Source: Enterobacter sp. 638 (lineage in GTDB: Bacteria; Pseudomonadota; Gammaproteobacteria; Enterobacterales; Enterobacteriaceae). From it: a DNA stretch of 64,000 nt. The notes beneath the pieces were generated by a model. The model had not been told where the DNA came from. It searched no databases and saw nothing but the letters and a program-made list of their open reading frames with translations. The position numbers were made by a program, and so were the translations under genes. This document shows positions 27,615 to 37,563 of the stretch, one piece after another (the first letter of the stretch is position 1; every line of letters starts with the position of its first letter). The stretch spans positions 2,108,001 to 2,172,000 of the forward strand of contig NC_009436.1 in the NCBI RefSeq assembly GCF_000016325.1, given 5' to 3'.

Positions 27615-28958
27615 ATGGCGAACACCATCACGGCTGATGATATTCGGGAACACTTTTCGCAGGCTATGTCAGCGATGTACCAGCAGGAAGTTCCGCAGTA
27701 CGGCACATTGCTGGAACTGGTTGCAGATGTGAATCTGGCGGTACTGGAAAATAATCCGCACTTACATGAACAACTCGCGAATGCTGATGAACTGGCGCGG
27801 CTGAATGTCGAGCGTCACGGCGCGATCCGCGTTGGCAGCGCAAAGGAACTCTCCACGTTACGCCGGATGTTTGCCATTATGGGGATGCATCCCGTCAGCT
27901 ATTACGATCTCTCACAGGCAGGCGTGCCGGTGCATTCAACGGCGTTTCGTCCCATTGATGACGATGCGTTGTCGCGAAATCCCTTCCGGGTATTCACCTC
28001 ATTGCTCCGACTGGAGCTTATAGAAAACGTGGCGCTGCGTGAACGTGCTGCGGATATTCTGGCCCGGCGCACCATTTTTACCCCGCGCTGTCTGGAACTG
28101 ATTGATCTGCATGAGTCAGAAGGCCGTTTTACGGAAGTTCAGTCGCGCGAGTTTGTTCAGGAAGCGCTGGAAACGTTCCGCTGGCACAGCCATGCGCTTG
28201 TCGACCAGGAAACGTATCTAGCGCTGCACAATGAGCATCGGCTTATCGCCGATGTGGTGTGTTTCCCCGGATGCCATATTAACCATCTGACGCCGCGCAC
28301 TTTAGATATTGATCGGGTGCAGGAGTTGATGCCGAAATACGGTATTGAGCCGAAAATCGTGATTGAAGGTCCACCGCGTCGCGACGTGCCGGTCTTATTG
28401 CGGCAGACCAGTTTTAAAGCGCTGGAAGAGCCGGTGCTCTTTGCCGGAGAACATCGCGGAACGCATACCGCCCGTTTTGGCGAGATCGAACAGCGTGGGG
28501 TGGCGTTAACGCCAAAAGGCCGCGCGCTTTACGATCGTTTACTGGGCGAAGCGGGAACAGGTAGGGACAATCTGACGCATCAGCTACATTTGCGCGAAGT
28601 GTTCCAGGCATTCCCGGACAGCGAAATGTTCCTGCGCCGACAGGAATTAGCCTATTTCCGCTACCGACTGACGCCTGCGGGCGAATCGCACCGCCAGGCA
28701 TTCCGCCCAGGTGATGACCCGCAACCACTGATTGAGCGCGGGTGGGTCGTGGCGCAGCCGATTGTTTATGAAGATTTCCTGCCGGTCAGTGCGGCAGGGA
28801 TTTTCCAGTCGAATCTTGGCAATGAAACTCAGGCGCGGAGCCATGGGAATTCCAGCCAGGCGGCATTCGAAATCGCCCTGGGTTGTGCAGTCAACGATGA
28901 ATTTACGCTGTATCAGCAGGCGGAAGAGCGCAGTAAACGCCGTTGTGGTTTGCTCTGA
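27615..28958 (+). CDS. ydcJ: YdcJ, DUF1338-family metalloenzyme
   Basis: 447 residues from MANTITADDIREHF, the same length and N-terminus as E. coli YdcJ; the longer reading adds 43 residues without homology. The DUF1338 fold includes HglS, a Pseudomonas iron(II) enzyme converting 2-oxoadipate to 2-hydroxyglutarate. Candidate metal ligands are the two early His (RHGAIRVG and PVHSTAFRP) and the Glu/His set later on (FGEIEQRGVALT). Enterobacterial YdcJ may use the same chemistry, but the substrate is unproven. It is divergent from ydcI and followed by a carboxylesterase gene after 42 bases. Confidence 0.92.
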   Translation: MANTITADDIREHFSQAMSAMYQQEVPQYGTLLELVADVNLAVLENNPHLHEQLANADELARLNVERHGAIRVGSAKELSTLRRMFAIMGMHPVSYYDLSQAGVPVHSTAFRPIDDDALSRNPFRVFTSLLRLELIENVALRERAADILARRTIFTPRCLELIDLHESEGRFTEVQSREFVQEALETFRWHSHALVDQETYLALHNEHRLIADVVCFPGCHINHLTPRTLDIDRVQELMPKYGIEPKIVIEGPPRRDVPVLLRQTSFKALEEPVLFAGEHRGTHTARFGEIEQRGVALTPKGRALYDRLLGEAGTGRDNLTHQLHLREVFQAFPDSEMFLRRQELAYFRYRLTPAGESHRQAFRPGDDPQPLIERGWVVAQPIVYEDFLPVSAAGIFQSNLGNETQARSHGNSSQAAFEIALGCAVNDEFTLYQQAEERSKRRCGLL

Positions 28959-29000
28959 AAACGTTACTCTGCGGGGCTGTGATGGAAAATAAAGGTTGGT

Positions 29001-30509
29001 ATGGAACATTCATCTTTCCCGGTGGTTGATACGTGTCAGGGCCGTTTAGTCGGTTTTACTGATGAAGATGTTCATGTCTGGTGCGGTATTCCCTATGCTG
29101 CTCCGCCTGTCGGTGAGTTGCGCTGGCGCTCACCGCAGCCTCCTGTGGCCTGGCAGGACGTTCGTCAGGCCAGCACATTTTCTGCGTCAAGCTGGCAAAA
29201 CAGCGAGTACTGCCGGGAGCTAGGCGGCGGGGACCCCGGTCAATTCTCAGAAGATTGCCTGTACCTGAACGTTTGGTCTCCGGGCAAACGCGAAGCGCCG
29301 CTGCCGGTGATGGTCTGGCTGCACGGCGGCGGTTTTACGATTGGCGCAGGCGGATTGCCACCCTATAACGGCAAGGCGCTGGCGCGTCGGTATGTGGTGG
29401 TTGTGACGCTGAACTATCGGCTGGGACATCTGGGGTTCTTTGCCCATCCCGCGCTTTGCGACGACGAAGATCGCATTGTGCATAACTTTGCGCTGCTCGA
29501 TCACATCGCCGCCCTTCAATGGGTGCGCGACAATATTGCTGCATTTGGTGGTGATCCGAGCAATATTACGCTGTTTGGGGAATCCGCCGGGGCCCGCAGC
29601 GTGCTGTCCTTGCTCACTTCGCCGCTGGCAAAAGGGCTGTTCCACAAAGCGATCGTGCAGAGCGGTTATACCTTGCCCGATACACCGCGCGAGGATGCGC
29701 TGCAAAAAGGTGAAGCGGTGGCAGCGCATTTTGGCCTGCCGAACGCGACGGCGGAACAGCTGCGTGCCATACCTGCGCACGCGTTCTGGTCACTTGAGGC
29801 CCCGCTGAATGTGGCACCGACACCGATTGTGGGCGACTGCGTGTTGCCCGAACCAATGCTGGATATCTTTTTTGCTGCGCGCCAGCATCCCGTTCCGGTG
29901 ATGATTGGCTCAAACAGCGATGAAGCGAGCGTGATGGCTGTCTTCGGGATCGACCTTGCCGGACAAATCCAAAAGTTACGACGTGAGCGCCGGTTTGGCC
30001 TAGGGGTGATCAAATTGCTTTATCCTGGCGTAAAAGGGGATGAAGAGTTGGGCCGACAGGTGTGTCGCGATATGGCGTTTACCACGATGGGTTTTGTCGT
30101 GATGCAGGCGCAACAGCGAGTGGGCGAGCCGTGCTGGCGCTACTGGTTTGATTATGTCGCCGAGGCGGAACACGCAACCTACTTAAACGGCGCGTGGCAC
30201 GGTAATGAAATTCCGTATGTGTTTGACACGTTAAATCAGATTGAGCCGTCGCGGCAATATGTGAACGAGCGCGATCTGGCGTTTGCGGCCCAAGTGGCCG
30301 ATTACTGGGTTAGCTTCGCGCATCACGCAAACCGCACCTGTGATGCGCTTCATGGTCCGGTCCGCTGGCCAGCTTCCCGAAAAGGACGCGATGTGCTTTT
30401 GCGCCTCGGTGTGAATAAACATGCAGGTTTTAAGCTGGAATACCGCTTCATGCGCGCCCGGATGAGCCTGTTTAAACGCGTTATGAAGCACCATGTGAGT
30501 CTGGATTGA
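29001..30509 (+). CDS. type-B carboxylesterase (PnbA-like)
   Basis: 502 residues of the carboxylesterase type-B/cholinesterase-like family. The oxyanion motif is WLHGGGFTIGAGG and the nucleophile is Ser in GESAGA. The acid residue is likely the Glu in SNSDEAS, and the His is in GAWHGNEIPYVF. No signal peptide is seen. It hydrolyses small esters in homologues such as Bacillus PnbA; the natural substrate is unknown. It begins 42 bases after ydcJ, so the two may be co-transcribed. Its last 29 bases overlap the end of the convergent LysR gene, which may be its regulator. Confidence 0.9.
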   Translation: MEHSSFPVVDTCQGRLVGFTDEDVHVWCGIPYAAPPVGELRWRSPQPPVAWQDVRQASTFSASSWQNSEYCRELGGGDPGQFSEDCLYLNVWSPGKREAPLPVMVWLHGGGFTIGAGGLPPYNGKALARRYVVVVTLNYRLGHLGFFAHPALCDDEDRIVHNFALLDHIAALQWVRDNIAAFGGDPSNITLFGESAGARSVLSLLTSPLAKGLFHKAIVQSGYTLPDTPREDALQKGEAVAAHFGLPNATAEQLRAIPAHAFWSLEAPLNVAPTPIVGDCVLPEPMLDIFFAARQHPVPVMIGSNSDEASVMAVFGIDLAGQIQKLRRERRFGLGVIKLLYPGVKGDEELGRQVCRDMAFTTMGFVVMQAQQRVGEPCWRYWFDYVAEAEHATYLNGAWHGNEIPYVFDTLNQIEPSRQYVNERDLAFAAQVADYWVSFAHHANRTCDALHGPVRWPASRKGRDVLLRLGVNKHAGFKLEYRFMRARMSLFKRVMKHHVSLD

Positions 30510-31338
30510 GTAAGCAGGCGCGAAAGGCTGCCAGCCCGGCTGTCTTGCCATGAGAATCGCGTAACAACAGCCGATAGCTTGCGCCGGTTTTAACGCTGGT
30601 GTTAAACGGGCGTGCCAGCCGTCCGGCGCGAATATCTTCTTCTACCAGCGTTTCATCAGCAATGGCCATACCAAGGCCTTGCATCGCGGCGGTGATCGCC
30701 AAATCCATTGTGTCGAAGTGTTGGTTTTTGTGCATCACCAGCGCGACGTTTTCTTGTCTGGAGAGCCACAGTGACCAGTCGGTTTTGTCGCGGGTCGGAT
30801 GGAGGAACGTCAGCGTATCCAAAGCCGAACCCGTTCGCTGTGGGCTCATCACCGGCGTCAGGGCCTCCTCAAAAAGCAGATCGCCAGCGCTTAAATGCGT
30901 ACCAAACACGATCGCGGCATCATAGGATTCCGTTTTAAAATTCACCGTATGGTCGGTCGTGGTGGTGAGGGCGATTTGCAGTTCAGGCTGCTCACGTTCG
31001 ACCTGAATCAGTCGGGGGATCAGCCAGCGCATCGCACATGTCGGCACTTTCAAGCGCACGACGGTTTGTTGGGCGCGCGCTTGTTCCGCCACGGTGAGTA
31101 AGTGTTCAAAGGCCGCCTGTAAGTCAGGAAGCAGGGCGCTGCCCTGGGGGGAAAGTCGCAGCCCGCGAGCATGCCGCTCAAACAGCGCAAAGCCGAACCA
31201 GGATTCCAGCGTCGCGATTTTACGGCTGACGGCACCCTGGGTCAGGCACAGCTCTTTTGCGGCGTGAGTGAGATTCAGGTGACGCGCGGTGATCAGAAAT
31301 GCGTCTACAGAATTGTGCGGAAAGGTACGACGCGACAT
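30481..31338 (-). CDS. LysR-type regulator, GcvA-like
   Basis: 285 residues from MSRRTFPHNSV, the start being set by TGGAGTG just upstream in the mRNA. The helix-turn-helix covers residues about 5-63 (LTHAAKELCLTQGAVSRKIATLE), and the effector domain carries the PTCAMRWLIPRLI segment typical of the GcvA/AmpR branch. The 3' end overlaps the convergent carboxylesterase gene by 29 bases. Between this gene and the porin stop is only a short gap with a terminator. The likely target is the esterase or porin, but the overlap arrangement is not the usual divergent one, so this is weak inference. Confidence 0.88.
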   Translation of the reverse strand: MSRRTFPHNSVDAFLITARHLNLTHAAKELCLTQGAVSRKIATLESWFGFALFERHARGLRLSPQGSALLPDLQAAFEHLLTVAEQARAQQTVVRLKVPTCAMRWLIPRLIQVEREQPELQIALTTTTDHTVNFKTESYDAAIVFGTHLSAGDLLFEEALTPVMSPQRTGSALDTLTFLHPTRDKTDWSLWLSRQENVALVMHKNQHFDTMDLAITAAMQGLGMAIADETLVEEDIRAGRLARPFNTSVKTGASYRLLLRDSHGKTAGLAAFRACLLNPDSHGAS

Positions 31339-31408
31339 AAACACTCCAGGCATGCGTTTTTATCATGTCGTCCATCACACAATAGCTTGCCGGGTGTGTC
31401 AATCAATG

Positions 31409-31435
31409 AAAAAGCCCGCCGGACGGCAGGCTTTT
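31409..31435 (-). terminator. terminator of the porin gene
   Basis: On the minus strand GCCTGCC / GGCGGGC (one mismatch) is followed by TTTTTCATTG. It lies 12 bases past the porin stop and before the LysR promoter region. Confidence 0.8.
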
Positions 31436-31447
31436 ATCGTGAGCTAT

Positions 31448-32584
31448 TTAGAACTGATAAACCAGACCTAACGCCACAACGTCATCCGTTGCGATACCGG
31501 CGTCTTTATAGAATTGGTCGTCGCTATCCAGCAGGTTGATTTTATAATCAACATAAGTGGACATGTTTTTGTTGAAATAATAGGTTGCACCCACATCAAC
31601 ATATTTAACCAGATCCTGATCGGTATTTGCGCCGTTGTATGTCAAATCCTTGCCTTTGGATTGCAGGTAGGAAATCGCCGGACGAAGACCGAAATCGAAT
31701 TGATATTGCGCGGTGACTTCGACGTTCTGCGTTTTATTTGCAACGCCGCCAGTGTGGTCTTCGTCAAAAGTACCGTAAGAGGTCATGTTACGGGTTTCGG
31801 AATACATTGTGGCCAAATAGATATTATTGGCGTCGTATTTCAGACCCGCAGTCCAGGCATCAGCTTTTTCGCCATCCGCCATATAGGCGCTGCTGTCATT
31901 TTGTTGTGCGTTGGTACGATCGGAGGACGCATAGGCTGCGCCTGCACTGATCCCCATCCCGAAATCATAGGTGGTGGAAATACCAAAACCGTCGCCATTC
32001 TCATGACGGACATCGCGGCCATTATTGGTGCCTTCGTTACCGTTGCCTGAGTCTTCGTTATTACCCTGATACTGCAGGGCAAAGCTCAGGCCATCCACCA
32101 GACCGTAGAAGTTGGTATTGCGATAGGTGGCAACGCCGTTTGCGCGGCTGGTCATGTAAATGTCGGACTGGGAATACGTATCGCCGCCGAACTCAGGCAG
32201 CATATCGGTCCAGCCTTCCACGTCATACAGCACGCCATAGTTACGGCCATAATCAAATGAGCCGTAGTCGCCAAACTTCAGACCGGCGAAGCCAAGACGA
32301 GTCCATGACTGGTTTTCAGAACCCTCGGTATTGTTGGCCTGAACGTTGTATTCCCACTGGCCGAAGCCCGTCAACTGGTCGCTGATCTGCGTTTCACCTT
32401 TGAAACCCAGACGGACATAGGACTGGTCGCCATCTGCCGACGTGTTGTCAGAGAAATAGTGCAGCCCGTCGACTTTACCGTACAGATCGAGTTTGTTGCC
32501 GTCTTTATTATAAATCTCCGCGGCGTGAGCGGCGCCTGCAGCCATGAGAGCGGGAATGACAATTGCCAGAACTTTTCTTTTCAT
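31448..32584 (-). CDS. general porin, OmpC/OmpN family
   Basis: 378 residues, with a 21-residue signal peptide ending AHA before [19 protein letters not shown]. This is a 16-strand trimeric porin: the constriction loop L3 has the PEFGGD motif, GYS/DFG-type repeats occur through the barrel, and the last residue is Phe (YQF) as needed for BAM assembly. It belongs to the OmpC/OmpN/OmpS1 group, but I cannot tell which paralogue. The upstream region of about 500 bases is AT-rich and unannotated, as in regulated porins. No porin is at this spot in E. coli K-12. Confidence 0.92.
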   Translation of the reverse strand: MKRKVLAIVIPALMAAGAAHAAEIYNKDGNKLDLYGKVDGLHYFSDNTSADGDQSYVRLGFKGETQISDQLTGFGQWEYNVQANNTEGSENQSWTRLGFAGLKFGDYGSFDYGRNYGVLYDVEGWTDMLPEFGGDTYSQSDIYMTSRANGVATYRNTNFYGLVDGLSFALQYQGNNEDSGNGNEGTNNGRDVRHENGDGFGISTTYDFGMGISAGAAYASSDRTNAQQNDSSAYMADGEKADAWTAGLKYDANNIYLATMYSETRNMTSYGTFDEDHTGGVANKTQNVEVTAQYQFDFGLRPAISYLQSKGKDLTYNGANTDQDLVKYVDVGATYYFNKNMSTYVDYKINLLDSDDQFYKDAGIATDDVVALGLVYQF

Positions 32585-33086
32585 TTTTTCGATCCTTAAA
32601 AAGGTTTTTATTATGACGTGAAGTGAACTTTCGCCAAAATCATGAATCGAATGAATCCTAATATTGTTTTAATTACTTCAGCAAATACTATTATTTTTTA
32701 AAATGTTAATATTTGCTGCGCGATTTACCGAATGAAATCTAAATTGGTTTCATGAATTGGTGGTGCAATAAATATTCACGATAAATATTAATTTATGGGT
32801 AATTGTTTGGCGCGGACAATTAAATAGTACACGTTATGGCGGGCAATTTTTCATTTTGTGACGGAACATCGGGTTTGCAAGAAGATTATGTGATCCCATT
32901 TTTATGATCCCGCTCGTACGCCGTAAACACTTTCATCCTGTCTAAATCCTCTTGACGAGCCTTCCGGTAGACGCGCGAGACCCGAGCTATGCGTTTTGAT
33001 CATGGCAACTATGACAACAATTCGGTTGTCGTCTTCATCACCTTCTTGTTGAATAGTTATGCAATATCCACGAGAAAGGATTGATG
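32585..33086. other. 502-base AT-rich intergenic region, porin / aminotransferase
   Basis: The porin (leftward) and aminotransferase (rightward) promoters must lie here. I see an inverted repeat GCAAATA / TATTTGC at 32681 and 32710-32716, and a perfect small hairpin GACAAC-AATTCG-GTTGTC at 33013-33030. No ORF or clear sRNA with its own terminator is visible. OmpR sites are expected for this porin class but cannot be read with confidence. Confidence 0.5.
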
Positions 33087-34256
33087 ATGACGTTACGTAC
33101 CCCTGTGCATACCCGTTCTAAACTGCCTGATGTGGGCACGACGATTTTTACTGTGATTGGCCAGCTATCAGCCCAACACAATGCCATCAATCTTTCTCAA
33201 GGCGCGCCCAACTTTTCCTGTGACCCTAACCTGATCGCTGGCGTAACGCGTGCGATGGAAGCAGGTCATAACCAATATGCGGCGATGACCGGTTTGCCTC
33301 CTCTTAAAGAGCGTATCGTGGACAAAATCGCGACGCTTTACGGCACACGCTATGACGCCAACACTGAAGTGTTGATAACCGCCAGCGCCAGTGAAGGGCT
33401 TTACTCCGCGATCAGTGGACTGGTACATCCGGGTGATGAAGTTATCTATTTTGAACCGTCTTTTGACAGCTACGCGCCTATCGTGCGGTTGCAGGGCGCT
33501 ACACCGGTTGCCATCAAGCTGACGGTCCCGGAGTTTGCCGTAGACTGGGACGAAGTTCGTGCGGCAGTCACTAGCCGCACCCGCATGATCATTATTAATA
33601 CGCCGCACAACCCCAGCGGGCAGGTCTTCTCTGCTGAGGATTTACACCAGCTGGCGGCGATCACCCAAAATACCGACATTATTATTTTGTCTGACGAAGT
33701 GTACGAACACGTCGTGTTTGACGAAAAGCCGCATCATGGAATGGCAACGCACCCGCAGCTGGCGGAGCGCAGTGTGATCATTTCATCATTCGGAAAAACC
33801 TATCATGTCACCGGCTGGCGCGTGGGGTATTGTGTTGCACCAGCGGAATTGATGGATGAGATTTGCAAAGTGCATCAATTTTTGATGTTTTCTGCCGATA
33901 CTCCTATGCAATACGCCTTTGCTGAACACATGGCCGATCCGCAAACCTGGCTTTCGCTCTCCGCGTTTTATCAGCGTAAGCGCGATCTGTTGCAAAATTT
34001 ACTGGCCGACTCGCCGTTTAAATTGCTGCCAAGCGCAGGTTCGTTCTTCCTGCTGGCTGATTACAGCCATTTCAGCGAAGAGAGCGACAGTGAAATGGTC
34101 AAACGCCTGATTACCGAATGTGGCGTGGCCACGATTCCGCTTTCGGCGTTTTACGCTGATGGCACAGATAACAAATTGATACGCCTCTCTTTTGCGAAAG
34201 ATGAGGCGACATTACGGGCAGGTGCGCAGGCCCTGTGTCGGGTTAAACCACGCTAA
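33087..34256 (+). CDS. PLP-dependent aminotransferase, YbdL/MtnE-like
   Basis: 389 residues of the class I/II aminotransferase family. INLSQGAPNF at the N-terminus, the NTPHNPSG motif, the Asp of SDEVYEH, the PLP Lys in SSFGKTYHVTGWR and the final Arg in KLIRLSFAK are all present. It is closely similar in layout to E. coli YbdL, a methionine-preferring transaminase, but is a separate paralogue. The start is the ATG after GAAAGGA (6-base spacing); two earlier TTG/ATG codons are too close to it. An amino-acid-binding protein gene follows 11 bases later, so the pair probably handles one amino acid. No permease or ATPase genes accompany them. Confidence 0.9.
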   Translation: MTLRTPVHTRSKLPDVGTTIFTVIGQLSAQHNAINLSQGAPNFSCDPNLIAGVTRAMEAGHNQYAAMTGLPPLKERIVDKIATLYGTRYDANTEVLITASASEGLYSAISGLVHPGDEVIYFEPSFDSYAPIVRLQGATPVAIKLTVPEFAVDWDEVRAAVTSRTRMIIINTPHNPSGQVFSAEDLHQLAAITQNTDIIILSDEVYEHVVFDEKPHHGMATHPQLAERSVIISSFGKTYHVTGWRVGYCVAPAELMDEICKVHQFLMFSADTPMQYAFAEHMADPQTWLSLSAFYQRKRDLLQNLLADSPFKLLPSAGSFFLLADYSHFSEESDSEMVKRLITECGVATIPLSAFYADGTDNKLIRLSFAKDEATLRAGAQALCRVKPR

Positions 34257-34267
34257 GGAGTTTTGAC

Positions 34268-35041
34268 ATGAAATTTAACGCGTTAGTTGTCGGCATGGGA
34301 TTGCTGTGTTCGTTTTCGGCGTTGGCTGCAACGGAGCTTCGCTACGGCCTGGAAGCAGAATATCCACCGTTTGAAAGCCGCAATGCTTCTGGCGAACTGG
34401 AAGGGTTCGACATCGATCTCGGCAAGGCGATTTGCAAAGCCGCTGAACTGAAATGCAGCTGGGTCGAAACCTCTTTTGATGCACTGATCCCAGGATTAAT
34501 GGCTAAAAAATTCGACGCCATTAACTCCGCGATGAACATTACCGATCAGCGTCGGCAGAGCATCGACTTCACCCAACCGATTTATCGCATCCCGTCTCAA
34601 CTGGTGGGCAAAGCGGGCACCGGTGTAGAAGCCACGCCAGAAGGTTTAAAAGGCAAAAGCATCGGCGTATTGCAGGGTTCCATTCAGGAAACCTATGCAA
34701 AGGAGCATTGGGAAAAGCACGGTGTCACCGTGGTGTCGTATAAAGATCAGAATATGGCCTGGGGCGACCTTCTGAATGGCCGTATTGATGCTTCGCTTGT
34801 GATGTCAGCGGCCGGGCAGGCAGGTTTCCTGAGCAAACCGCAGGGTAAAGGGTTTGGATTTATCGGCAAACCGGTGTCTGACGACACGATCCTCGGCAGC
34901 GGGATCGGTTTTGGGCTGCGCAAAGGTGATGAAGCCACTAAAAAGCAGCTCGATGCGGCCATTGAAAAAGTCCGCGCTGACGGAACGATCGATAAGCTGG
35001 CGCAGAAATATTTCCCAGGTATCGATGTCAGCGTAAAATAA
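34268..35041 (+). CDS. periplasmic amino-acid-binding protein, ArgT/HisJ type
   Basis: 257 residues. The signal peptide runs to about residue 20 (SFSALA), and the mature protein starts TELRYGLEAEYPPFES. It matches the family 3 solute-binding fold: EGFDIDLGKAICKAAELKCSWVE, then FDAINSAMNITDQRRQSIDFTQPIY, with the Cys pair and Arg used for amino-acid carboxylate binding. It is the second gene of an operon with the aminotransferase and ends at a strong terminator, with no ABC permease or ATPase genes next to it. It would need to share the HisQMP-type transporter encoded elsewhere. The ligand is probably a basic or sulfur amino acid, by inference. Confidence 0.9.
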   Translation: MKFNALVVGMGLLCSFSALAATELRYGLEAEYPPFESRNASGELEGFDIDLGKAICKAAELKCSWVETSFDALIPGLMAKKFDAINSAMNITDQRRQSIDFTQPIYRIPSQLVGKAGTGVEATPEGLKGKSIGVLQGSIQETYAKEHWEKHGVTVVSYKDQNMAWGDLLNGRIDASLVMSAAGQAGFLSKPQGKGFGFIGKPVSDDTILGSGIGFGLRKGDEATKKQLDAAIEKVRADGTIDKLAQKYFPGIDVSVK

Positions 35042-35058
35042 TAAGATTGCGCCTAATT

Positions 35059-35093
35059 AGCCCCTGATGACGATGTCCATCAGGGGCTTTTTT
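35059..35093 (+). terminator. Rho-independent terminator of the aminotransferase operon
   Basis: The perfect 11-base stem AGCCCCTGATG / CATCAGGGGCT (loop ACGATGTC) is followed by TTTTTT, 18 bases beyond the binding-protein stop. Confidence 0.93.
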
Positions 35094-35299
35094 ATTTCGC
35101 CCACGCCCAAATTTATACTTAACTTTACGCTGATTTCGGTTCATTCCCCTCGACAGAATATATTTCTCGCTTTGTTCAGATAATCACCGCTCAACAATTG
35201 GATTTTTAACCGTTTTTGTTTAGGCTGTGCGTTCTTTCTTGCCGTCGTTTCGCCACGCGCGAAACTCATACTCACGACCATAAGGACGTTTTCTCAGGC

Positions 35300-36955
35300 A
35301 TGAATCGCAGACGTTTTTTACAGGGCTCGCTGGCAATGGCCGCACTGAGCGGTACAACCGGACTCTCAACGCTCTTTTCCCGCGCGGCCTTTGCCGCAGA
35401 TTCCGATATTGCCGACGGTCAGAGTCGTCGCTTTGACTTCTCCGTTCTGCAATCCATGGCGCACGATCTGGCGCAAACTCCGTGGGGTGGTGCGCCGCGT
35501 CCACTGCCAAATACGCTGGCGACCATGACGCCGCAGGCATATAACGCCATTCAATACGATGCGAAACAGTCGCTGTGGAACAATATTGAAGACCGTCAGC
35601 TGGACGTGCAATTCTTCCATATGGGAATGGGTTTTCGCCGCCGGGTAAGAATGTTCTCGCTGGATTCCGCCTCGTCCCAGGCGCGTGAAATTCATTTCCG
35701 TCCTGAATTGTTTAACTACAACGATGCGGGTGTGGATACGAAACAGCTCGAAGGGCAAAGCGACTTAGGGTTTGCCGGGTTCCGCGCGTTCAAAGCGCCC
35801 GAACTGGCGCGTCGCGATATCGTCTCGTTCCTTGGCGCGAGCTATTTCCGTGCGGTAGATGACACGTATCAGTACGGTCTTTCCGCGCGCGGTCTGGCGA
35901 TTGATACCTTTACGGATACGCCCGAAGAGTTCCCTGATTTCACCTCGTTCTGGTTTGAAACCGTGAAACCGGGCGATACCACCTTTACCGTCTACACGCT
36001 GCTCGACAGCCCAAGTATCACTGGCGCATATAAATTCGTGATTCATTGCGAGAAGAGCCAGGTGATCATGGAGGTGGATAACCACCTGTATGCACGTAAA
36101 GATATCAAACAGCTCGGCATTTCTCCGATGACCAGTATGTTTGCCTGCGGCAATAACGAGCGTCGCATGTGCGATACCATTCACCCGCAAATCCACGACT
36201 CCGATCGTCTGGCGATGTGGCGTGGGAATGGGGAATGGATTTGCCGTCCGCTGAATAATCCTCAGAAATTACAGTTCAACGCTTACCAGGACAAAAACCC
36301 GAAAGGCTTTGGTCTCCTCCAGCTCGACCGCGATTTCTCCCACTATCAGGACATCATGGGCTGGTACAACAAGCGCCCGAGTCTGTGGGTTGAACCGCGC
36401 AACCAGTGGGGCAAAGGCAGCGTAGGCCTGATGGAGATCCCGACCACGGGTGAAACGCTGGATAACGTTGTGTGCTTCTGGCAGCCAGAAAAACCAGTGA
36501 AAGCGGGCGACGAGCTGGACTTCAAATATCGCCTGTACTGGAGCGCGCAGCCGCCGGTTCGTTCTCCGCTGGCAAATGTGTATGCCACGCGGACGGGGAT
36601 GGGCGGCTTCCCGGAAGGCTGGGCACCGGGCGAAAACTACCCGAAAACCTGGGCGCGTCGTTTTGCCATTGATTTCGTTGGCGGTGATTTAAAGGCCGCC
36701 GCGCCGAAAGGTATCGAACCGGTGATTACGCTCTCTAACGGTGAAGCGCGCCAGGTTGAAATCCTTTATGTTGAACCGTTCGATGGCTATCGCATTTTGT
36801 TCGACTGGTACCCAACAAACGATTCAACCGATCCGATCGACATGCGTATGTTCCTGCGCTGTCAGGGCGATGCGATCAGCGAAACCTGGCTGTATCAGTA
36901 TTTCCCGCCTGCGCCTGACAAACGTGTCTATGTTGATGACCGCGTAATGCGCTAA
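35300..36955 (+). CDS. opgD: glucan biosynthesis protein OpgD (MdoD)
   Basis: 551 residues from [10 protein letters not shown], the same length as E. coli OpgD; a longer reading adds 28 residues without support. The N-terminus is a twin-arginine (Tat) signal, RRRFLQG, then a hydrophobic stretch and AFA. The mature protein is strongly conserved, for example [23 protein letters not shown] and [11 protein letters not shown]. OpgD controls the chain length and linearity of the osmoregulated periplasmic glucan backbone; it is related to OpgG. It is followed closely by a repeat and rimL. I see no operon partner upstream. Confidence 0.95.
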   Translation: MNRRRFLQGSLAMAALSGTTGLSTLFSRAAFAADSDIADGQSRRFDFSVLQSMAHDLAQTPWGGAPRPLPNTLATMTPQAYNAIQYDAKQSLWNNIEDRQLDVQFFHMGMGFRRRVRMFSLDSASSQAREIHFRPELFNYNDAGVDTKQLEGQSDLGFAGFRAFKAPELARRDIVSFLGASYFRAVDDTYQYGLSARGLAIDTFTDTPEEFPDFTSFWFETVKPGDTTFTVYTLLDSPSITGAYKFVIHCEKSQVIMEVDNHLYARKDIKQLGISPMTSMFACGNNERRMCDTIHPQIHDSDRLAMWRGNGEWICRPLNNPQKLQFNAYQDKNPKGFGLLQLDRDFSHYQDIMGWYNKRPSLWVEPRNQWGKGSVGLMEIPTTGETLDNVVCFWQPEKPVKAGDELDFKYRLYWSAQPPVRSPLANVYATRTGMGGFPEGWAPGENYPKTWARRFAIDFVGGDLKAAAPKGIEPVITLSNGEARQVEILYVEPFDGYRILFDWYPTNDSTDPIDMRMFLRCQGDAISETWLYQYFPPAPDKRVYVDDRVMR

Positions 36956-36967
36956 CGTTTCTCTTTT

Positions 36968-37002
36968 CCTCTCCCGTTTGGGAGAGGAATGAGGTAAGGG
37001 CA
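36968..37002. repeat. REP-like palindromic repeat (copy 2), abutting rimL start
   Basis: CCTCTCCC (36968-36975) pairs with GGGAGAGG (36980-36987) around GTTT, followed by AATGAGGTAAGGGCA. It is the same design as 749-787. The rimL ATG begins at the next base, so the repeat makes up the rimL leader and supplies its only ribosome-site candidate, GAGGTAAGG. Confidence 0.75.
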
Positions 37003-37563
37003 ATGACCAACATTCCATCTGAAATCATCACCGTGACAGACCGCCTCGAACTGCGGGCGGTAGATGAGCGTTACACGACCGAACTGCATAACCTGGTTAT
37101 CAAAAATAAAACCTGGCTACAGATGGCATTTGACTGGGCGCAGCACATAGGTAGTGAAGACGATACGCGCAGAAATGTGCAGAGCAATCAGATGCTGCAC
37201 CAGCGTGGTTACGCGAAAATGTTTCTGATTATTCAGGATGAAGCGTTGAAAGGCGTGCTCTCGTTCAATGCGATCGAGCCGACCAACAAGACGGGCTACA
37301 TCGGCTATTGGCTGGATAAAGCCAGTCAGGGCCAGGGCATTCTTTCGCAGTCTTTACAGGCGTTTATGCGTTATTACGTAGAACGTGGCGAAATCCGGCG
37401 CTTCGTCATTAAATGCCGTGTCGCGAACGCGCAGAGTAACTGCGTTGCAATACGCAACGGGTTTGCGCTGGAAGGGTGCCTGAAGGAAGCCGAGTATTTG
37501 AACGGTGAGTTCGATGATGTGAACACTTACGCGAAAATTATTCGCTCACAGAGCGCCCAATAG
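37003..37563 (+). CDS. rimL: ribosomal-protein-serine acetyltransferase RimL
   Basis: 186 residues of the GNAT family. The acetyl-CoA loop is in [15 protein letters not shown], and [13 protein letters not shown] is the usual C-terminal GNAT motif. E. coli RimL acetylates the N-terminal Ser of L12 to give L7 and also inactivates the microcin C toxin. The start ATG directly follows the palindromic repeat at 36968-37002, making the leader unusual. The end overlaps ydcK (convergent) by 18 bases. Order opgD-rimL-ydcK-tehA is as in E. coli. Confidence 0.93.
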   Translation: MTNIPSEIITVTDRLELRAVDERYTTELHNLVIKNKTWLQMAFDWAQHIGSEDDTRRNVQSNQMLHQRGYAKMFLIIQDEALKGVLSFNAIEPTNKTGYIGYWLDKASQGQGILSQSLQAFMRYYVERGEIRRFVIKCRVANAQSNCVAIRNGFALEGCLKEAEYLNGEFDDVNTYAKIIRSQSAQ

